64,000 nucleotides of DNA from Hymenobacter cheonanensis. Lineage in GTDB: Bacteria; Bacteroidota; Bacteroidia; Cytophagales; Hymenobacteraceae. Numbering within the stretch: the first letter of the stretch is position 1; every line of letters starts with the position of its first letter. Location of the stretch: positions 124,001 through 188,000 of the forward strand of contig NZ_JAUQSW010000002.1 of NCBI RefSeq assembly GCF_030581075.1. Direction: 5' to 3'. Under the pieces are notes generated by a model. It had not been told where the DNA came from. It worked only from the letters and a program-made list of their open reading frames with translations, and searched no databases. The translations under genes were made by a program, and so were the position numbers. This document shows, one piece after another, positions 36,036-44,613 of this stretch.

Positions 36036-37619
36036 ATGAACCGGATTTTTACCCTGGCTAGCCTGGCCCTCGGGCTCGGGCTGGCAGCCAGCGGCTGCAA
36101 GTCGATGGACGAGCAGCTGCCCAACCCCAACGTGCCCACCGTCAGCAGCGCCGTGCCGCCCTCGCTGCTGCTGCCCCGCATCGAGTTTGACCTCTACAAC
36201 AGCGGCGACGGCGGCCCCTTTAGCCAGGTGCAGCGCTGGAACCAGTACACGATTTCCAACAACCTCTACTACGGCGGCCAGAACCAATATAACTGGACCA
36301 CCACGGCCAGCCTCTACGGAGTGCTGAAAAACGCAAACCAAATGGATGTGCTGGCGGCCAAGCAGCTCGGCACCCGCACGAGTGCCTACGCGGCGCTGGC
36401 CAAGTTTTACCGGGCCTACGTTTTCGTGTGGCAGGCCCAGCGCGTGGGCGATACGCCCGCCGCGCAGGCTGGCCAGGGCCTCGACAACCTCACACCCGCC
36501 TACGACACCCAGAAGGCGGTGTATGCCCGCAGCCTGGCCCTGCTCGACTCGGCCAATACCATGCTGGCGGGGCTAGCCGGCTCGTCGGCGCTGCCGGCCG
36601 CCATCAGCGGCGATATTTACTACAACAACGACCTGAGCAAGTGGCGCAAGCTCATTAATAGCTACAAGCTGCGGGTACTCATCAGCCTGAGCCGGCGGGC
36701 CGCCGACAACCCCGACCTGCAGATTCCGCAGCAGTTCGCGGCCATCGTGAACAACCCGGCCCAGTACCCGGTGCTCACCAGCAATGCCGACAACTGGAGC
36801 TTCGTGTTCAACTCGGCTTATAACACCTACCCCCACACCCCCAACGACGGCAACAACCAGTACCAGAACGCTGGGGCGGCCTACCTGAGCCTGACCACCG
36901 CTACCCAGGACCCGCGCACGTTCATCACGGCCACGCCCGCCCCGGCCCAGCTGGCGGCCGGTAAGGCAGCCAATGACTTCTCAGCTTACGTGGGCAGCAG
37001 CCCCGCCACCGGCCTGAGCGACCTGATGACGGGCTCGAACGCCGGCCAGTATTCGTTTACTAACTACCTGCGCTACTACTCGTCGGTGGCCGGCCCCGAG
37101 CCCTACATCATCCTGGGCTATCCGGAGCTGAATTTTAACATCGCCGAGGGCATCAACCGGGGCTGGGTGCCGGGCGCTTCGGCGGCGGCTTACTACCTCA
37201 AAGGCATCAACGCTTCGCTCGATTTTTACGGGCTAGCCGAGGGGCAAGTGCTCACCATCGGCAACGTGTCGGGCAAGCCGGTGGGCACGGCCACGGTGTC
37301 GCGCAGCGCGTTTCTGGCTAACCCCAACGTGGCGTACAAGGGTGACAATGCCAATGGGTTAGAACAGATTCTGAACCAGAAGTACGTGGCTTTCTTCCAG
37401 AACTCGGGCTACGAGGCGTTCTACAACTGGCGGCGCACGGGCCTGCCGCGCACCTTCGTAAGCACCGGCGGCGGCATCAACGCCAGCGGCAAGATTCCGC
37501 GCCGCTGGCAGTACCCGGTAGATGAGCAGACCTACAACGCCGACAACTACCGCAGCGCCCTCCAGAGCCAGTTTGGCGGCACCGACGACCTCAACCAGGA
37601 CACCTGGCTGACGAAGTAA
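36036..37619 (+). CDS. SusD/RagB-family outer membrane lipoprotein (SusD-like 2 type)
   Basis: This 527-residue lipoprotein (signal MNRIFTLASLALGLGLAASG, Cys21) is the surface lid of the SusC transporter encoded immediately upstream with no gap. Helical TPR-like segments typical of the family are present (NANQMDVLAAKQLGTRTSAY; ALAKFYRAYVFVWQAQRVGD; DLSKWRKLINSYKLRVLISL). The C-terminal part has the usual EQILNQKYVAFFQNSGYEAF and YNWRRTGLPRTF. Asn-rich strings and the NWRRTG region support the SusD-like 2 subgroup. It binds the substrate before import. A long perfect hairpin follows the stop. Confidence 0.96.
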   Translation: MNRIFTLASLALGLGLAASGCKSMDEQLPNPNVPTVSSAVPPSLLLPRIEFDLYNSGDGGPFSQVQRWNQYTISNNLYYGGQNQYNWTTTASLYGVLKNANQMDVLAAKQLGTRTSAYAALAKFYRAYVFVWQAQRVGDTPAAQAGQGLDNLTPAYDTQKAVYARSLALLDSANTMLAGLAGSSALPAAISGDIYYNNDLSKWRKLINSYKLRVLISLSRRAADNPDLQIPQQFAAIVNNPAQYPVLTSNADNWSFVFNSAYNTYPHTPNDGNNQYQNAGAAYLSLTTATQDPRTFITATPAPAQLAAGKAANDFSAYVGSSPATGLSDLMTGSNAGQYSFTNYLRYYSSVAGPEPYIILGYPELNFNIAEGINRGWVPGASAAAYYLKGINASLDFYGLAEGQVLTIGNVSGKPVGTATVSRSAFLANPNVAYKGDNANGLEQILNQKYVAFFQNSGYEAFYNWRRTGLPRTFVSTGGGINASGKIPRRWQYPVDEQTYNADNYRSALQSQFGGTDDLNQDTWLTK

Positions 37620-37626
37620 GGCTACC

Positions 37627-37679
37627 AGGGTTCGCCCCGATGGCATGGGGCGGCGCCCCATGCCATCGGGGCGAACCCT
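37627..37679. terminator. Perfect 53-nt palindrome (25-bp stem) after susD
   Basis: Bases 37627-37651 are perfectly complementary to 37655-37679 around ggc. There is no T-run after it, so it may act as a mRNA-stabilising or partial stop element rather than a classic terminator. The next gene starts 23 bases later. Confidence 0.75.
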
Positions 37680-37701
37680 AGTAGCTTCTAAACTCATTCG
37701 T

Positions 37702-38532
37702 ATGAAAAAGCTCCTTCTTTTACTTCTCTTCGCTAGCCCAGCCCTGGCCCAAACGCCCGCCGACACCGTCGTTTTTAACGCCCGGCGCGCCGTAACGCTC
37801 GAAGGTGCCAGTAATTTCCGCGACCTGGGCGGCTACCCGGCGGCTGGCGGCAAGCACGTGAAATGGGGCCACCTCTACCGCTCGGCTGATATTAGCAAAC
37901 TGACCGACAGTGACTTGCTAGCCCTGCAAAGCCGCCACGTAGCGTTGGTGTGCGACCTGCGCGGCCCCCAGGAAGTGGCCCAGGCGCCCGACCGCCTACC
38001 CCCCGGCGCCCGGCGCCTGGAGCTACCCGCCGGCAGCGAGAACATCGACCCGCGCCTGCTGATGGGTGGTGCTAAAAACGTGAACCGCGATTCGCTGATG
38101 CGGGCCGTGTACACCAACACCAGCTTTTTTCGGGCCAAGTACAAGCCCTTGTTTGACGAGCTGCTGGCGCTACCCGGCAACGAGGCACTACTTTTCCACT
38201 GCACGGCCGGCAAGGACCGCACGGGCATCGGGGCGGCACTGGTGCTCGCGGCGCTGGGCGTGGACCGCCAGACGATTCTGAAAGACTACGCCGCCACTGA
38301 CGTGTACTGGCAGGTGGGCCGTGCGCAGAGCGTGCAGCGCATGACCCAGGCCGGCCTGTCGGCCGAGGCAGTGGCAGCGGTGCGCCCCCTGCTCGCGGCC
38401 AACCCGGCCTACCTGGCCGGCACCTTCGCCGCCATTGACAGGCAGTACGGCTCGCTCGACAAGTACCTGGCCACCGAGATGGGCCTGACGCCGCAGAAGC
38501 AGGCGGCGCTGCGCGCCAAGTACTTGCAGTAG
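37702..38532 (+). CDS. Exported tyrosine/dual-specificity-type phosphatase
   Basis: This 276-residue protein has a signal peptide (MKKLLLLLLFASPALAQ), so it acts outside the cytoplasm. The catalytic loop is HCTAGKDRTG with nucleophile Cys167 and Arg173. The fold's typical entry NFRDLGGYPAAGGKHVKWG and LYRSADISKLTDSD matches the Y_phosphatase3 family, whose members dephosphorylate phosphotyrosine, phosphoinositides or other organic phosphates. It follows the SusCD pair in the same direction and is probably part of the same locus, releasing phosphate from the imported or surface-bound substrate. ATG 37702 is chosen because the signal peptide begins there; upstream sequence is the palindrome. 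Confidence 0.92.
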   Translation: MKKLLLLLLFASPALAQTPADTVVFNARRAVTLEGASNFRDLGGYPAAGGKHVKWGHLYRSADISKLTDSDLLALQSRHVALVCDLRGPQEVAQAPDRLPPGARRLELPAGSENIDPRLLMGGAKNVNRDSLMRAVYTNTSFFRAKYKPLFDELLALPGNEALLFHCTAGKDRTGIGAALVLAALGVDRQTILKDYAATDVYWQVGRAQSVQRMTQAGLSAEAVAAVRPLLAANPAYLAGTFAAIDRQYGSLDKYLATEMGLTPQKQAALRAKYLQ

Positions 38533-38570
38533 GCTACCGGGCAGCTTTCACGAAAGCATAACCTGGGCGT

Positions 38571-38612
38571 GGCACTAGGGCAAAGCTGCTGCCGGAGCTT
38601 TGCCCTAGTGCC
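38571..38612 (+). terminator. Terminator after the phosphatase gene
   Basis: A perfect 17-bp stem (38571-38587 with 38596-38612) and an 8-nt loop is followed by a short T-run (attttgct). It ends 14 bases before the next ATG. Confidence 0.82.
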
Positions 38613-38625
38613 ATTTTGCTGCCAT

Positions 38626-39051
38626 ATGCCCCGTTATTTACCCTTATTGCTTGGTTTTACCCGCGTCGCATTGGTGGGGCAGGCGCAGCCTTTCCAGGCC
38701 ACCGAGCCGCTGGGCCCGGCCGGAGCCAGCCCCCCGGTGCTGAACTATGCCGAGCAGATGCCCGCCTTTCCGGGTGGCGAGGTGGCGCTGCACCGCTACC
38801 TGGCCTCGCACATCACGTATCCGCCCGATGCCATGCGGCGCGGCTTATCGGGCCAGGTGGTGGTGCAGTTTGTGGTAGACGAGCAAGGCCGCGTGCTCGA
38901 CCCGATGGTGGTAAAAACCACGAACGCAGCATTTAACGACGAGGCCCGGCGGCTGGCCTGGCTCATGCCCCGCTGGGCGCCCGGCCGGGAGCACGGGCAG
39001 GCCGTGCGGGTGCGCTGCACGCTGCCCATCACCTTCACTTTCAAGCGTTAA
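38626..39051 (+). CDS. Small exported TonB C-terminal-domain protein
   Basis: This 141-residue protein has a short hydrophobic N-terminus (MPRYLPLLLGFTRVALVGQA), read as a signal peptide, and a TonB C-terminal domain (about 45-140): YAEQMPAFPGGEVALHRYLA, HITYPPDAMRRGLSGQVVVQ, FVVDEQGRVLDPMVV and a final strand CTLPITFTFKR. The Pro-rich spanning linker and stable membrane anchor of a full TonB are missing, so it may be a soluble periplasmic module and not an energy transducer. ATG 38626 follows the terminator hairpin. Position suggests a link to the SusC transporter upstream, which is an inference. Confidence 0.8.
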   Translation: MPRYLPLLLGFTRVALVGQAQPFQATEPLGPAGASPPVLNYAEQMPAFPGGEVALHRYLASHITYPPDAMRRGLSGQVVVQFVVDEQGRVLDPMVVKTTNAAFNDEARRLAWLMPRWAPGREHGQAVRVRCTLPITFTFKR

Positions 39052-39091
39052 GGGCAAATTAATTAACCTACTGACGCCACCTTTTCTTCAC

Positions 39092-39129
39092 GCAAAAAGC
39101 CCCGCACGGCACCGTGCGGGGCTTTTTGC
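39092..39129. terminator. Bidirectional terminator (18-bp stem)
   Basis: A perfect stem 39092-39109 with 39112-39129 around ca, with A5 and T5 inside the outer stem. It separates the TonB-domain gene from the converging phosphoesterase gene. Confidence 0.93.
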
Positions 39130-39161
39130 ACAAGCGCACTAGCCAAACCAGCTAGTGGGTG

Positions 39162-41903
39162 CTAGTCATCATCGTCGTCGTCATCAGCTTTGCCGGCCAG
39201 GGCAGTGGGGTACGGCTGCCGGCCCTTGGTGGCAAACCAGATGATGCGGTTCATCACGTCATCGCGCCCGCCGTCAAGGTGGTCAAACTCGGGCTGCTGC
39301 GAGAGGCGGCCAAACCGTCGAGCCGCCCCGGTGAGCTTGCTCAGCGGCAGGTTCATTGTGTTGAGCGGCACACGGTTGGGCACGCTGGCAAAGGGCCGGG
39401 CATTGGGCCGGGCGCCGAAGCACTCGAACATGGGCAGGGCCGTGGCGTCGACGGCGTTCATGGGCGGCAAACCCAGAATCTGCTCGATGGAGCGCACCAT
39501 GCAGGTCTGGTTGTAATTTTTGCTCACGGTGCGGTGCAGCCGGCTGTAGGGGCTCACCACGAAGCCAGTGGTACGGTAGGCCGAAATGTGGTCCCAGCCC
39601 GCCTGCGAGTCATCTTCGGTCACGAATACCACCGTATTCTTCCAAAAGCGGCTCTTACTGAGCGCGGCCAGCATCCGGCCCAGGGCCAGGTCGTTGTCGG
39701 CCACCATAGCCCTGGGCGTGGGCATACCGGGGCGCGTGCCCACCGTATGGTCGGCGGAGAGGGCAATCACCGAAAGCTCGGGCAGGGCCTCGCCGGGCTG
39801 CTGCTCAAACTCGGCCAGCTCCTTGATGAAAGCCGAGGCCCGCAGCTGGTCGGTGATGCGCAGCTCGTCGGAGCCGGGGTAGTGGGGCGAGAGCAGGGGC
39901 CGCACCCGCGCAATAGTGCTGGTATTGGTGAAGTTGAACGGCCGGCCGGCCTGGTACCCCGCGTAGATGTCGCTCCAGCTCAGCCTGGTATCGTAGTGCG
40001 GCTTGCAGGCCTCGCCGTAGATGCGCACGGTTTTGCCGTGGTCGGCGGCGTTGTTCCAGATAAAGCCTTGCTTGCCATACACCAGGGCATCTTCCTGCAC
40101 GTGGGGGTAAGAGCGAAACCAGGCGCGCACGTTCTTCTCCACGTAGTCGGTCACCATAGCAGCATCGGCCCACTGGTGGCCTTCGGCCGACGACTTGCCC
40201 GACACATAGTAATTATCGAGCAGCACAAAATCGCGGGCCAGCTGGTGCTGGTTGGGCGTCACGCTATCGCCAAACACGCAGAGCGACTTCTCGCCCCGGC
40301 CGGCCGGCACATCGCCGAGCACCTGGTCATAGGTGCGGTTTTCCTTGATAATGTAGACCACGTGCTTGAACACCGACGGCTCCCCAATGCGCTCGGGCAT
40401 GGGGCGGGGCAGCACATTGGGCCGGGGCAGGCGCCGGGCAATCTCGCGGCGAAAGGTAAAATTGAGTTGCTCGACCTGCTCGGAGTAGCGCGCCAGCTGC
40501 GGGCCGGTGGGCAGCGCAATGAGCGACACGGTGGCGAGCTGGTGGTGCGCGTTGTAGGCCGCCGGGCCCTTGCGTACCACGGCCTCCAGCTCGCCGCCCG
40601 CCTGTTGCATGTCGCGGGCGCTCACGCGGGCGCCTTCGCCTTCGAGATTGGTTACGAAGAGCTGGTGCTCGCCCAAGGCTAGCCCGCCGGGGTAAGCCTC
40701 GGTGGGGATAAAGCCCAGCACCTGGCTAGAGCCGGCCGCGCCGGCCAGGGCTGCCGCCCGGCCCAGCTGCACCACGGCCACGGCATTGTCGAGGCCGTTG
40801 GCCACGTACAGCGTAGTACCGGCCGCGTTGAGGGCCAGCGCGTTGGGGCTATCGCCGGCAAAGCTCTGCCGGCCCGGCTGAAGCTCCACTCCAATGTGCT
40901 CGCTCACTTGCAGGCTGGTGGTTTCGAGGGCCGTTACCTCGTCGCTGTTGCCGTTGGCCACGTACACGAAGCGCGCGTCGGGGCTAGCCAGCAGCGCCGT
41001 AGGGTGCAGGCCCACGGGCACTTCCTTGATGACCTCGCCGGCCGCCGGGCTCAGCACCAGCACGGTGCCCTGGGCGGTGGCGCCGGTGGCAGGCACGGTG
41101 TAGGTACGGCCGTAGGCGCGGGGCACGCCGGCCACTTCGCGGTGCAGCGTATCGGTGGGCAGCGGCCCGCCCCAGTTGCTGATGAAGACCTGGCCGGCCG
41201 CCAGGGCCAGGCCGTAGGGCGCCACGCCGGTGGGGCGCGTCCACACGGTTTGGCCGGTGGCGCGGTCGAGCTTCACTACCTGGTTATTGCCGTTGAGGAC
41301 TACGTAGAGGTAGTTGCGGCCGGCTTCGGTGGCTAGGGCAATAGCGTTGGGCAAGGCCAGGGGGGCCCTCACCGCCGCAAATGGAAACGCTCGTTGCACC
41401 CGGATTTTGCCCTCCGCGCACACCGCATCGAGCACATACGACTGCCGGTTCTGGCCGTTGGCCGCGCTCCAGAAGAGGTGTATTTCGCCGTCGGCCTCGC
41501 GCTGCGCTTTCAGGCCCGAATAGGTGCTCATGGCACCCTTGTAGCGGGCATCGTCGGCGTAGCTCCAGCGGGCCAGCATGGCGCGCCGGGCGGTATCGAG
41601 CAGGGCCACTCCGTAGCGGTCTTCCACGGCCAGCAGCGGCGTGTGGGGCACCAGTTGCGCATCGAGGCTGTGGTTTTCGAGGCTAGGGTCGCCGTAGCGC
41701 ACCACGCGGCCGGCCGGCGCGATGAGGCGGTTGTAGGGAAGCAGCACGGGCAACACGCCGTTGTGTAAGGTACTGTCGTCGTAGGCCTGATGCATATCAG
41801 CCTGCTCCAGGCTGGTAGTAGTCTGGCGGGTTTCGGGCACCGAACAGCCTAGCAGGCCACTGCCAATACCTAAAAGAAGGACAACCGAGAGAAGAAGCTT
41901 CAT
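39162..41903 (-). CDS. Beta-propeller (YVTN) plus phosphoesterase lipoprotein
   Basis: This 913-residue protein has a lipoprotein signal (MKLLLSVVLLLGIGSGLLGC). Residues about 60-430 are a beta-propeller with YVTN-type units (YLYVVLNGNNQVVKLDRATG; DARFVYVANGNSDEVTALET; TTLYVANGLDNAVAVVQLG). Residues about 510-890 are a phosphoesterase of the phospholipase C/acid phosphatase AcpA superfamily: FKHVVYIIKENRTYDQVLGD with Glu-Asn-Arg-Thr, GHQWADAAMVTDYVEKN, SADHTVG and VFVTEDDSQAGWDHIS. It should hydrolyse phosphate esters at the cell envelope. It ends in an unusual run of seven Asp. It faces the SusCD/phosphatase genes and may belong to the same nutrient locus. Confidence 0.92.
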   Translation of the reverse strand: MKLLLSVVLLLGIGSGLLGCSVPETRQTTTSLEQADMHQAYDDSTLHNGVLPVLLPYNRLIAPAGRVVRYGDPSLENHSLDAQLVPHTPLLAVEDRYGVALLDTARRAMLARWSYADDARYKGAMSTYSGLKAQREADGEIHLFWSAANGQNRQSYVLDAVCAEGKIRVQRAFPFAAVRAPLALPNAIALATEAGRNYLYVVLNGNNQVVKLDRATGQTVWTRPTGVAPYGLALAAGQVFISNWGGPLPTDTLHREVAGVPRAYGRTYTVPATGATAQGTVLVLSPAAGEVIKEVPVGLHPTALLASPDARFVYVANGNSDEVTALETTSLQVSEHIGVELQPGRQSFAGDSPNALALNAAGTTLYVANGLDNAVAVVQLGRAAALAGAAGSSQVLGFIPTEAYPGGLALGEHQLFVTNLEGEGARVSARDMQQAGGELEAVVRKGPAAYNAHHQLATVSLIALPTGPQLARYSEQVEQLNFTFRREIARRLPRPNVLPRPMPERIGEPSVFKHVVYIIKENRTYDQVLGDVPAGRGEKSLCVFGDSVTPNQHQLARDFVLLDNYYVSGKSSAEGHQWADAAMVTDYVEKNVRAWFRSYPHVQEDALVYGKQGFIWNNAADHGKTVRIYGEACKPHYDTRLSWSDIYAGYQAGRPFNFTNTSTIARVRPLLSPHYPGSDELRITDQLRASAFIKELAEFEQQPGEALPELSVIALSADHTVGTRPGMPTPRAMVADNDLALGRMLAALSKSRFWKNTVVFVTEDDSQAGWDHISAYRTTGFVVSPYSRLHRTVSKNYNQTCMVRSIEQILGLPPMNAVDATALPMFECFGARPNARPFASVPNRVPLNTMNLPLSKLTGAARRFGRLSQQPEFDHLDGGRDDVMNRIIWFATKGRQPYPTALAGKADDDDDDD

Positions 41904-42301
41904 GGTGGGCTACGCTCAGCTTTTTTAGTGTGAGCGAAAGCCACAAAAGAAACGGGCGCGATGGCCGTCGTCGGTTATGCCAGTGTTAGGGAATTGCCAA
42001 ACAATAAGTGTATAGCCTGCCGCTTTGCACCCCAGGAAGTGTTAAGGCACAAATTATTCAGCTCTACGGGCTTTAGCTGGAAGAAAGGGGGGGCGTCGGT
42101 TGCCGGTGGCCCACCTGTTTTCTTGCTGCTACATGCCCCAATTCGGGCTTTATTCCTGCGGGGCGATGCCAGGCGCATCCACTAAGTCGCGTAGGGGCAC
42201 TTGTAGTACCTGGGCCAGGGACAGCAACACGGAGGTGGTCGGGTAAAAACAGACAGTGGCAAGTCTTACCTTCCACTGCTCATGCCCGACAAACCCCTTC
42301 C
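41904..42301. other. Intergenic region with a possible regulator fragment
   Basis: No intact gene. On the minus strand, about 42250-42150, a frame reads TTSVLLSLAQVLQVPLRDLV and stops, which resembles the C-terminal helix of an XRE-type regulator, but no helix-turn-helix precedes it. With the IS3 relic next door this looks like decayed mobile or regulatory DNA. Confidence 0.3.
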
Positions 42302-42777
42302 GATTCCGAGCGGCGCGCCGCTGCCCCGCAAAAATACACGCCGGCTTTTAAAGCCGAGTGTGTGCGCCAAGTAGCCGCTGGGGCTCGCGCCCAGGGCCTC
42401 TCGCCCGCTTTGCTTGGCCGCTGGCAGCGCCAGGCATTAGCCGAGGCCGCGGCAGTGCAGAGCGCGAAGAGCTTAAGCACCTGCGCGCCGGGCTCAAACG
42501 CGTGGAGCAGGCGCGCGACATGTTAAAAAAAGTCGGGTCCATCTTTGCGCAGCCGCCGCACTCATGAGCCGTTACCGGTTTATCGAGCAGGGTGCTGCTA
42601 CTGAGCCGGTGCAGGTGCTCTGCCGCGTGCTACAGGTCAGCGCCGCCGGCTATTATCCGTGGCGCCGCTGGGCTGGGAGCCGGCGGCCAGCGCCACCTTT
42701 TCGCGCCATGCCCAGCGCTACGGCACCCGCCGCCTGCGAGCAGAAGGGCGTGGCTTGGGCATAGTCCGCAAAGATGA
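42302..42777 (+). pseudogene. IS3-family transposase relic (orfA and orfB fragments)
   Basis: The orfA start is seen near 42329 as KYTPAFKAECVRQVAAG. Its second half appears in another frame (EELKHLRAGLKRVEQARDML, then KKVGSIFA) ending at 42567. The orfB start overlaps at ATG 42564 (MSRYRFIEQGAATEPVQVLC, then QVSAAGYYPWRR) and shifts frame again to reach HAQRYGTRRLRAEGRGLG. The coding then breaks off near 42777. A run of seven A then G (42525-42532) keeps the -1 slippage site that IS3 elements use to make OrfAB. At least two extra frame defects and the missing catalytic DDE region show it is dead. Terminal repeats were not found. Confidence 0.85.
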
Positions 42778-42796
42778 CGAGCCCCGACGCCGCTCC

Positions 42797-43825
42797 TTAC
42801 CGGCCAAACTCCAATACCCGGAACGTGCCGGGCACGATGCTGGGCCGGGGGCGCGGGTTGGCGGTAGTGGCGGCGGGTGCCGGGCCCAGGTCGGCAGTGC
42901 AGGTGAAGAGGTGGTGCGTGGTGGGGTCCTGGGCCAGGGTGCGGGCACCCCTGGCGGTGGCAATAGTGGCCACTACGGTGTACTTGGCAGGTGTGTCCTG
43001 GTGGATAACGGTGAGCGTGCCCTCGCCGTTGCTGGTCACGATGTTGCCGGTGCTCGGGTCGAACGTTGCGCCGTCGGCCCCTTTGCCGATGGGCAGCACG
43101 GCCACCTGCTTGCCGGTGCGGCTGTCGGTCACCACCAGCTTCTCGTTGGCGCAGGCGCTGAACAGGCGGTTGTTTTTGGGGTCGTAGGCCAGGCCGGTGG
43201 GCTCGGCGCCGGGGGCTAGCGGGTAGCGGTGCAGCACATTCAAAGACTTGGCATCGAACTCGATGACCTCACTTTTATCTTCGATATTGACGAAAATATG
43301 GCCTTTGCCATCGGTGGCGGGCTCTTCTACGTCGCCGCCCAGCTCGGCGGTGCCTAGCACCTTGCCAGTAGCGGCGTCGAGTACCGTGCTTTTGCCGCCG
43401 GCATTGCTGAAGGCAAACACCCGCTGCGAGTAGGTGTCGTACAGTATCGCATCGGGCTTGGGGCCGGTAGGAATAGTTTCTACCCCTTGCAGCGTTTTCA
43501 GGTCAAATGCCACGCAGGCATTGGAGCGGCCGCAGGTGATGTAGCCCCGGCCGGCGCTGGGCACCACCGCGATGCCGTGCACGCCCGGCGTGTTGGGCAC
43601 CGTGCCGAGAAGCTTGCGGGTTTTCAGGTCGACAACTTCGGTTTGGGTGCCGTGCGACACGTAGAGGCGCTCGCCGGCGGGGTCCACGTAGAGGTAGTCC
43701 CAGCCGCCTTCGCCGCCCACCGAGATGGTGTGCAGCAGGCGGTACGGGGCCGTTTGGGCGGCGGCAGGGCTAGCCAGCCCCAGCAGGGAGAGCGCGGCCA
43801 GGGTGGCAAAACGCATAGTTTTCAT
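42797..43825 (-). CDS. YncE-like beta-propeller protein, exported
   Basis: This 342-residue protein has a signal peptide (cleavage near ASPAAAQTAPY) and a seven-bladed propeller of YVTN/YncE type: WDYLYVDPAGERLYVSHGTQ, GVHGIAVVPSAGRGYITCGR, RVFAFSNAGGKSTVLDAATG and so on. Such proteins bind ligands or partners and have no catalytic residues of their own. Its C-terminus abuts the IS3 relic, which may have landed behind it. The DUF347 membrane protein gene lies 20 bases upstream in the same direction, so the two are probably co-transcribed. ATG 43825 is used; MRFATL at 43816 is an alternative. Confidence 0.88.
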   Translation of the reverse strand: MKTMRFATLAALSLLGLASPAAAQTAPYRLLHTISVGGEGGWDYLYVDPAGERLYVSHGTQTEVVDLKTRKLLGTVPNTPGVHGIAVVPSAGRGYITCGRSNACVAFDLKTLQGVETIPTGPKPDAILYDTYSQRVFAFSNAGGKSTVLDAATGKVLGTAELGGDVEEPATDGKGHIFVNIEDKSEVIEFDAKSLNVLHRYPLAPGAEPTGLAYDPKNNRLFSACANEKLVVTDSRTGKQVAVLPIGKGADGATFDPSTGNIVTSNGEGTLTVIHQDTPAKYTVVATIATARGARTLAQDPTTHHLFTCTADLGPAPAATTANPRPRPSIVPGTFRVLEFGR

Positions 43826-43845
43826 AAGTTAAAAGCGATAAGTGG

Positions 43846-44613
43846 TTAGGCGCGGGGCTGGCCGGGCTCTTTGGCGGCCACCGGCTCGGCGGGCTGCGGG
43901 CGCAGCGTGGTGTAGACCACCAGGGCCAGCAGCAGCCCTAGCAGGATGAGCGACGAGCCTTTGGTGCCGAACCCCAGGCCGTGCTTCTCGGGCGACTTGG
44001 TGAGCAAGTCGCCGAACGTGGCGCCGAAGGGCCGCGTGAGCACGAAGGCAATCCAGAACAGCAGCACGCTCGAAATGCGGGTGAAGTAGTGGGCCAGCAC
44101 CACCAGCGCCAGCAGGCTGCCGATGAGCAAGGCCCCGCCGCCAAAGCCCAGGCCCGAGTCGTCGGCCAGAAAATCGCCCAGCGCCGTGCCCAGCGTATTC
44201 GAAAACAGGATGGCCGTCCAGTAAAAAAGCTCGCCCCGGCGGGTCGTTATCTCCGTCACGGAAAGCGACTTTTCGGTGAGGCGCCACAGGCCTAGCACTA
44301 CTATCAGGATGGATACCAGGATGGTCGTGCCGGTGGCGTAGCCCAGGCCCAGGGTGCGGTCCATGTAGTCGGACATGGTGGTGCCGGCCGTGCTGGTGGC
44401 CAGAATCACGGCCCAGTACAGCGCCGGGATGTAGCGCCGGGCGGCCAGCTGCCCGGCCAGCGTGACCAGAAAGAAGCCGATGAACAGCAGCGAGCTGACG
44501 GCGTAGCCCACGTTCAGGGTTTGGGCCAGCAGGTCGCCGCCGGTTTCGCCCAGCGTGGTGGCGCAAATCTTCATCACCCAGAACAGCAAGGTAACTTCAG
44601 GTATCTTTTTCAT
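43846..44613 (-). CDS. DUF347/COG4705-type multi-spanning membrane protein
   Basis: This 255-residue protein is nearly all membrane helix, with internal repeats of the DUF347 type: ICATTLGETGGDLLAQTLNV, TSTAGTTMSDYMDRTLGLGY, SNTLGTALGDFLADDSGLG and RPFGATFGDLLTKSPEKHGL. Each repeat has a Thr-x-Gly-x-x-x-(Ser/Gly)-Asp core followed by a Gly-rich turn, as in the family of uncharacterised membrane-anchored proteins sometimes linked to metal or redox stress. ATG 44613 (MKKIPEVTLL) fits better than the upstream Met at 44634. It is likely the first gene of an operon with the YncE-like protein. The function of the family is not known. Confidence 0.88.
   Translation of the reverse strand: MKKIPEVTLLFWVMKICATTLGETGGDLLAQTLNVGYAVSSLLFIGFFLVTLAGQLAARRYIPALYWAVILATSTAGTTMSDYMDRTLGLGYATGTTILVSILIVVLGLWRLTEKSLSVTEITTRRGELFYWTAILFSNTLGTALGDFLADDSGLGFGGGALLIGSLLALVVLAHYFTRISSVLLFWIAFVLTRPFGATFGDLLTKSPEKHGLGFGTKGSSLILLGLLLALVVYTTLRPQPAEPVAAKEPGQPRA

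Noticed and set aside
39159..40682. 507-codon plus-strand frame opposite the phosphoesterase
   Set aside because: It mirrors a gene with clear propeller and phosphoesterase motifs, and its own sequence is a low-information Gly/His/Val-rich shadow.
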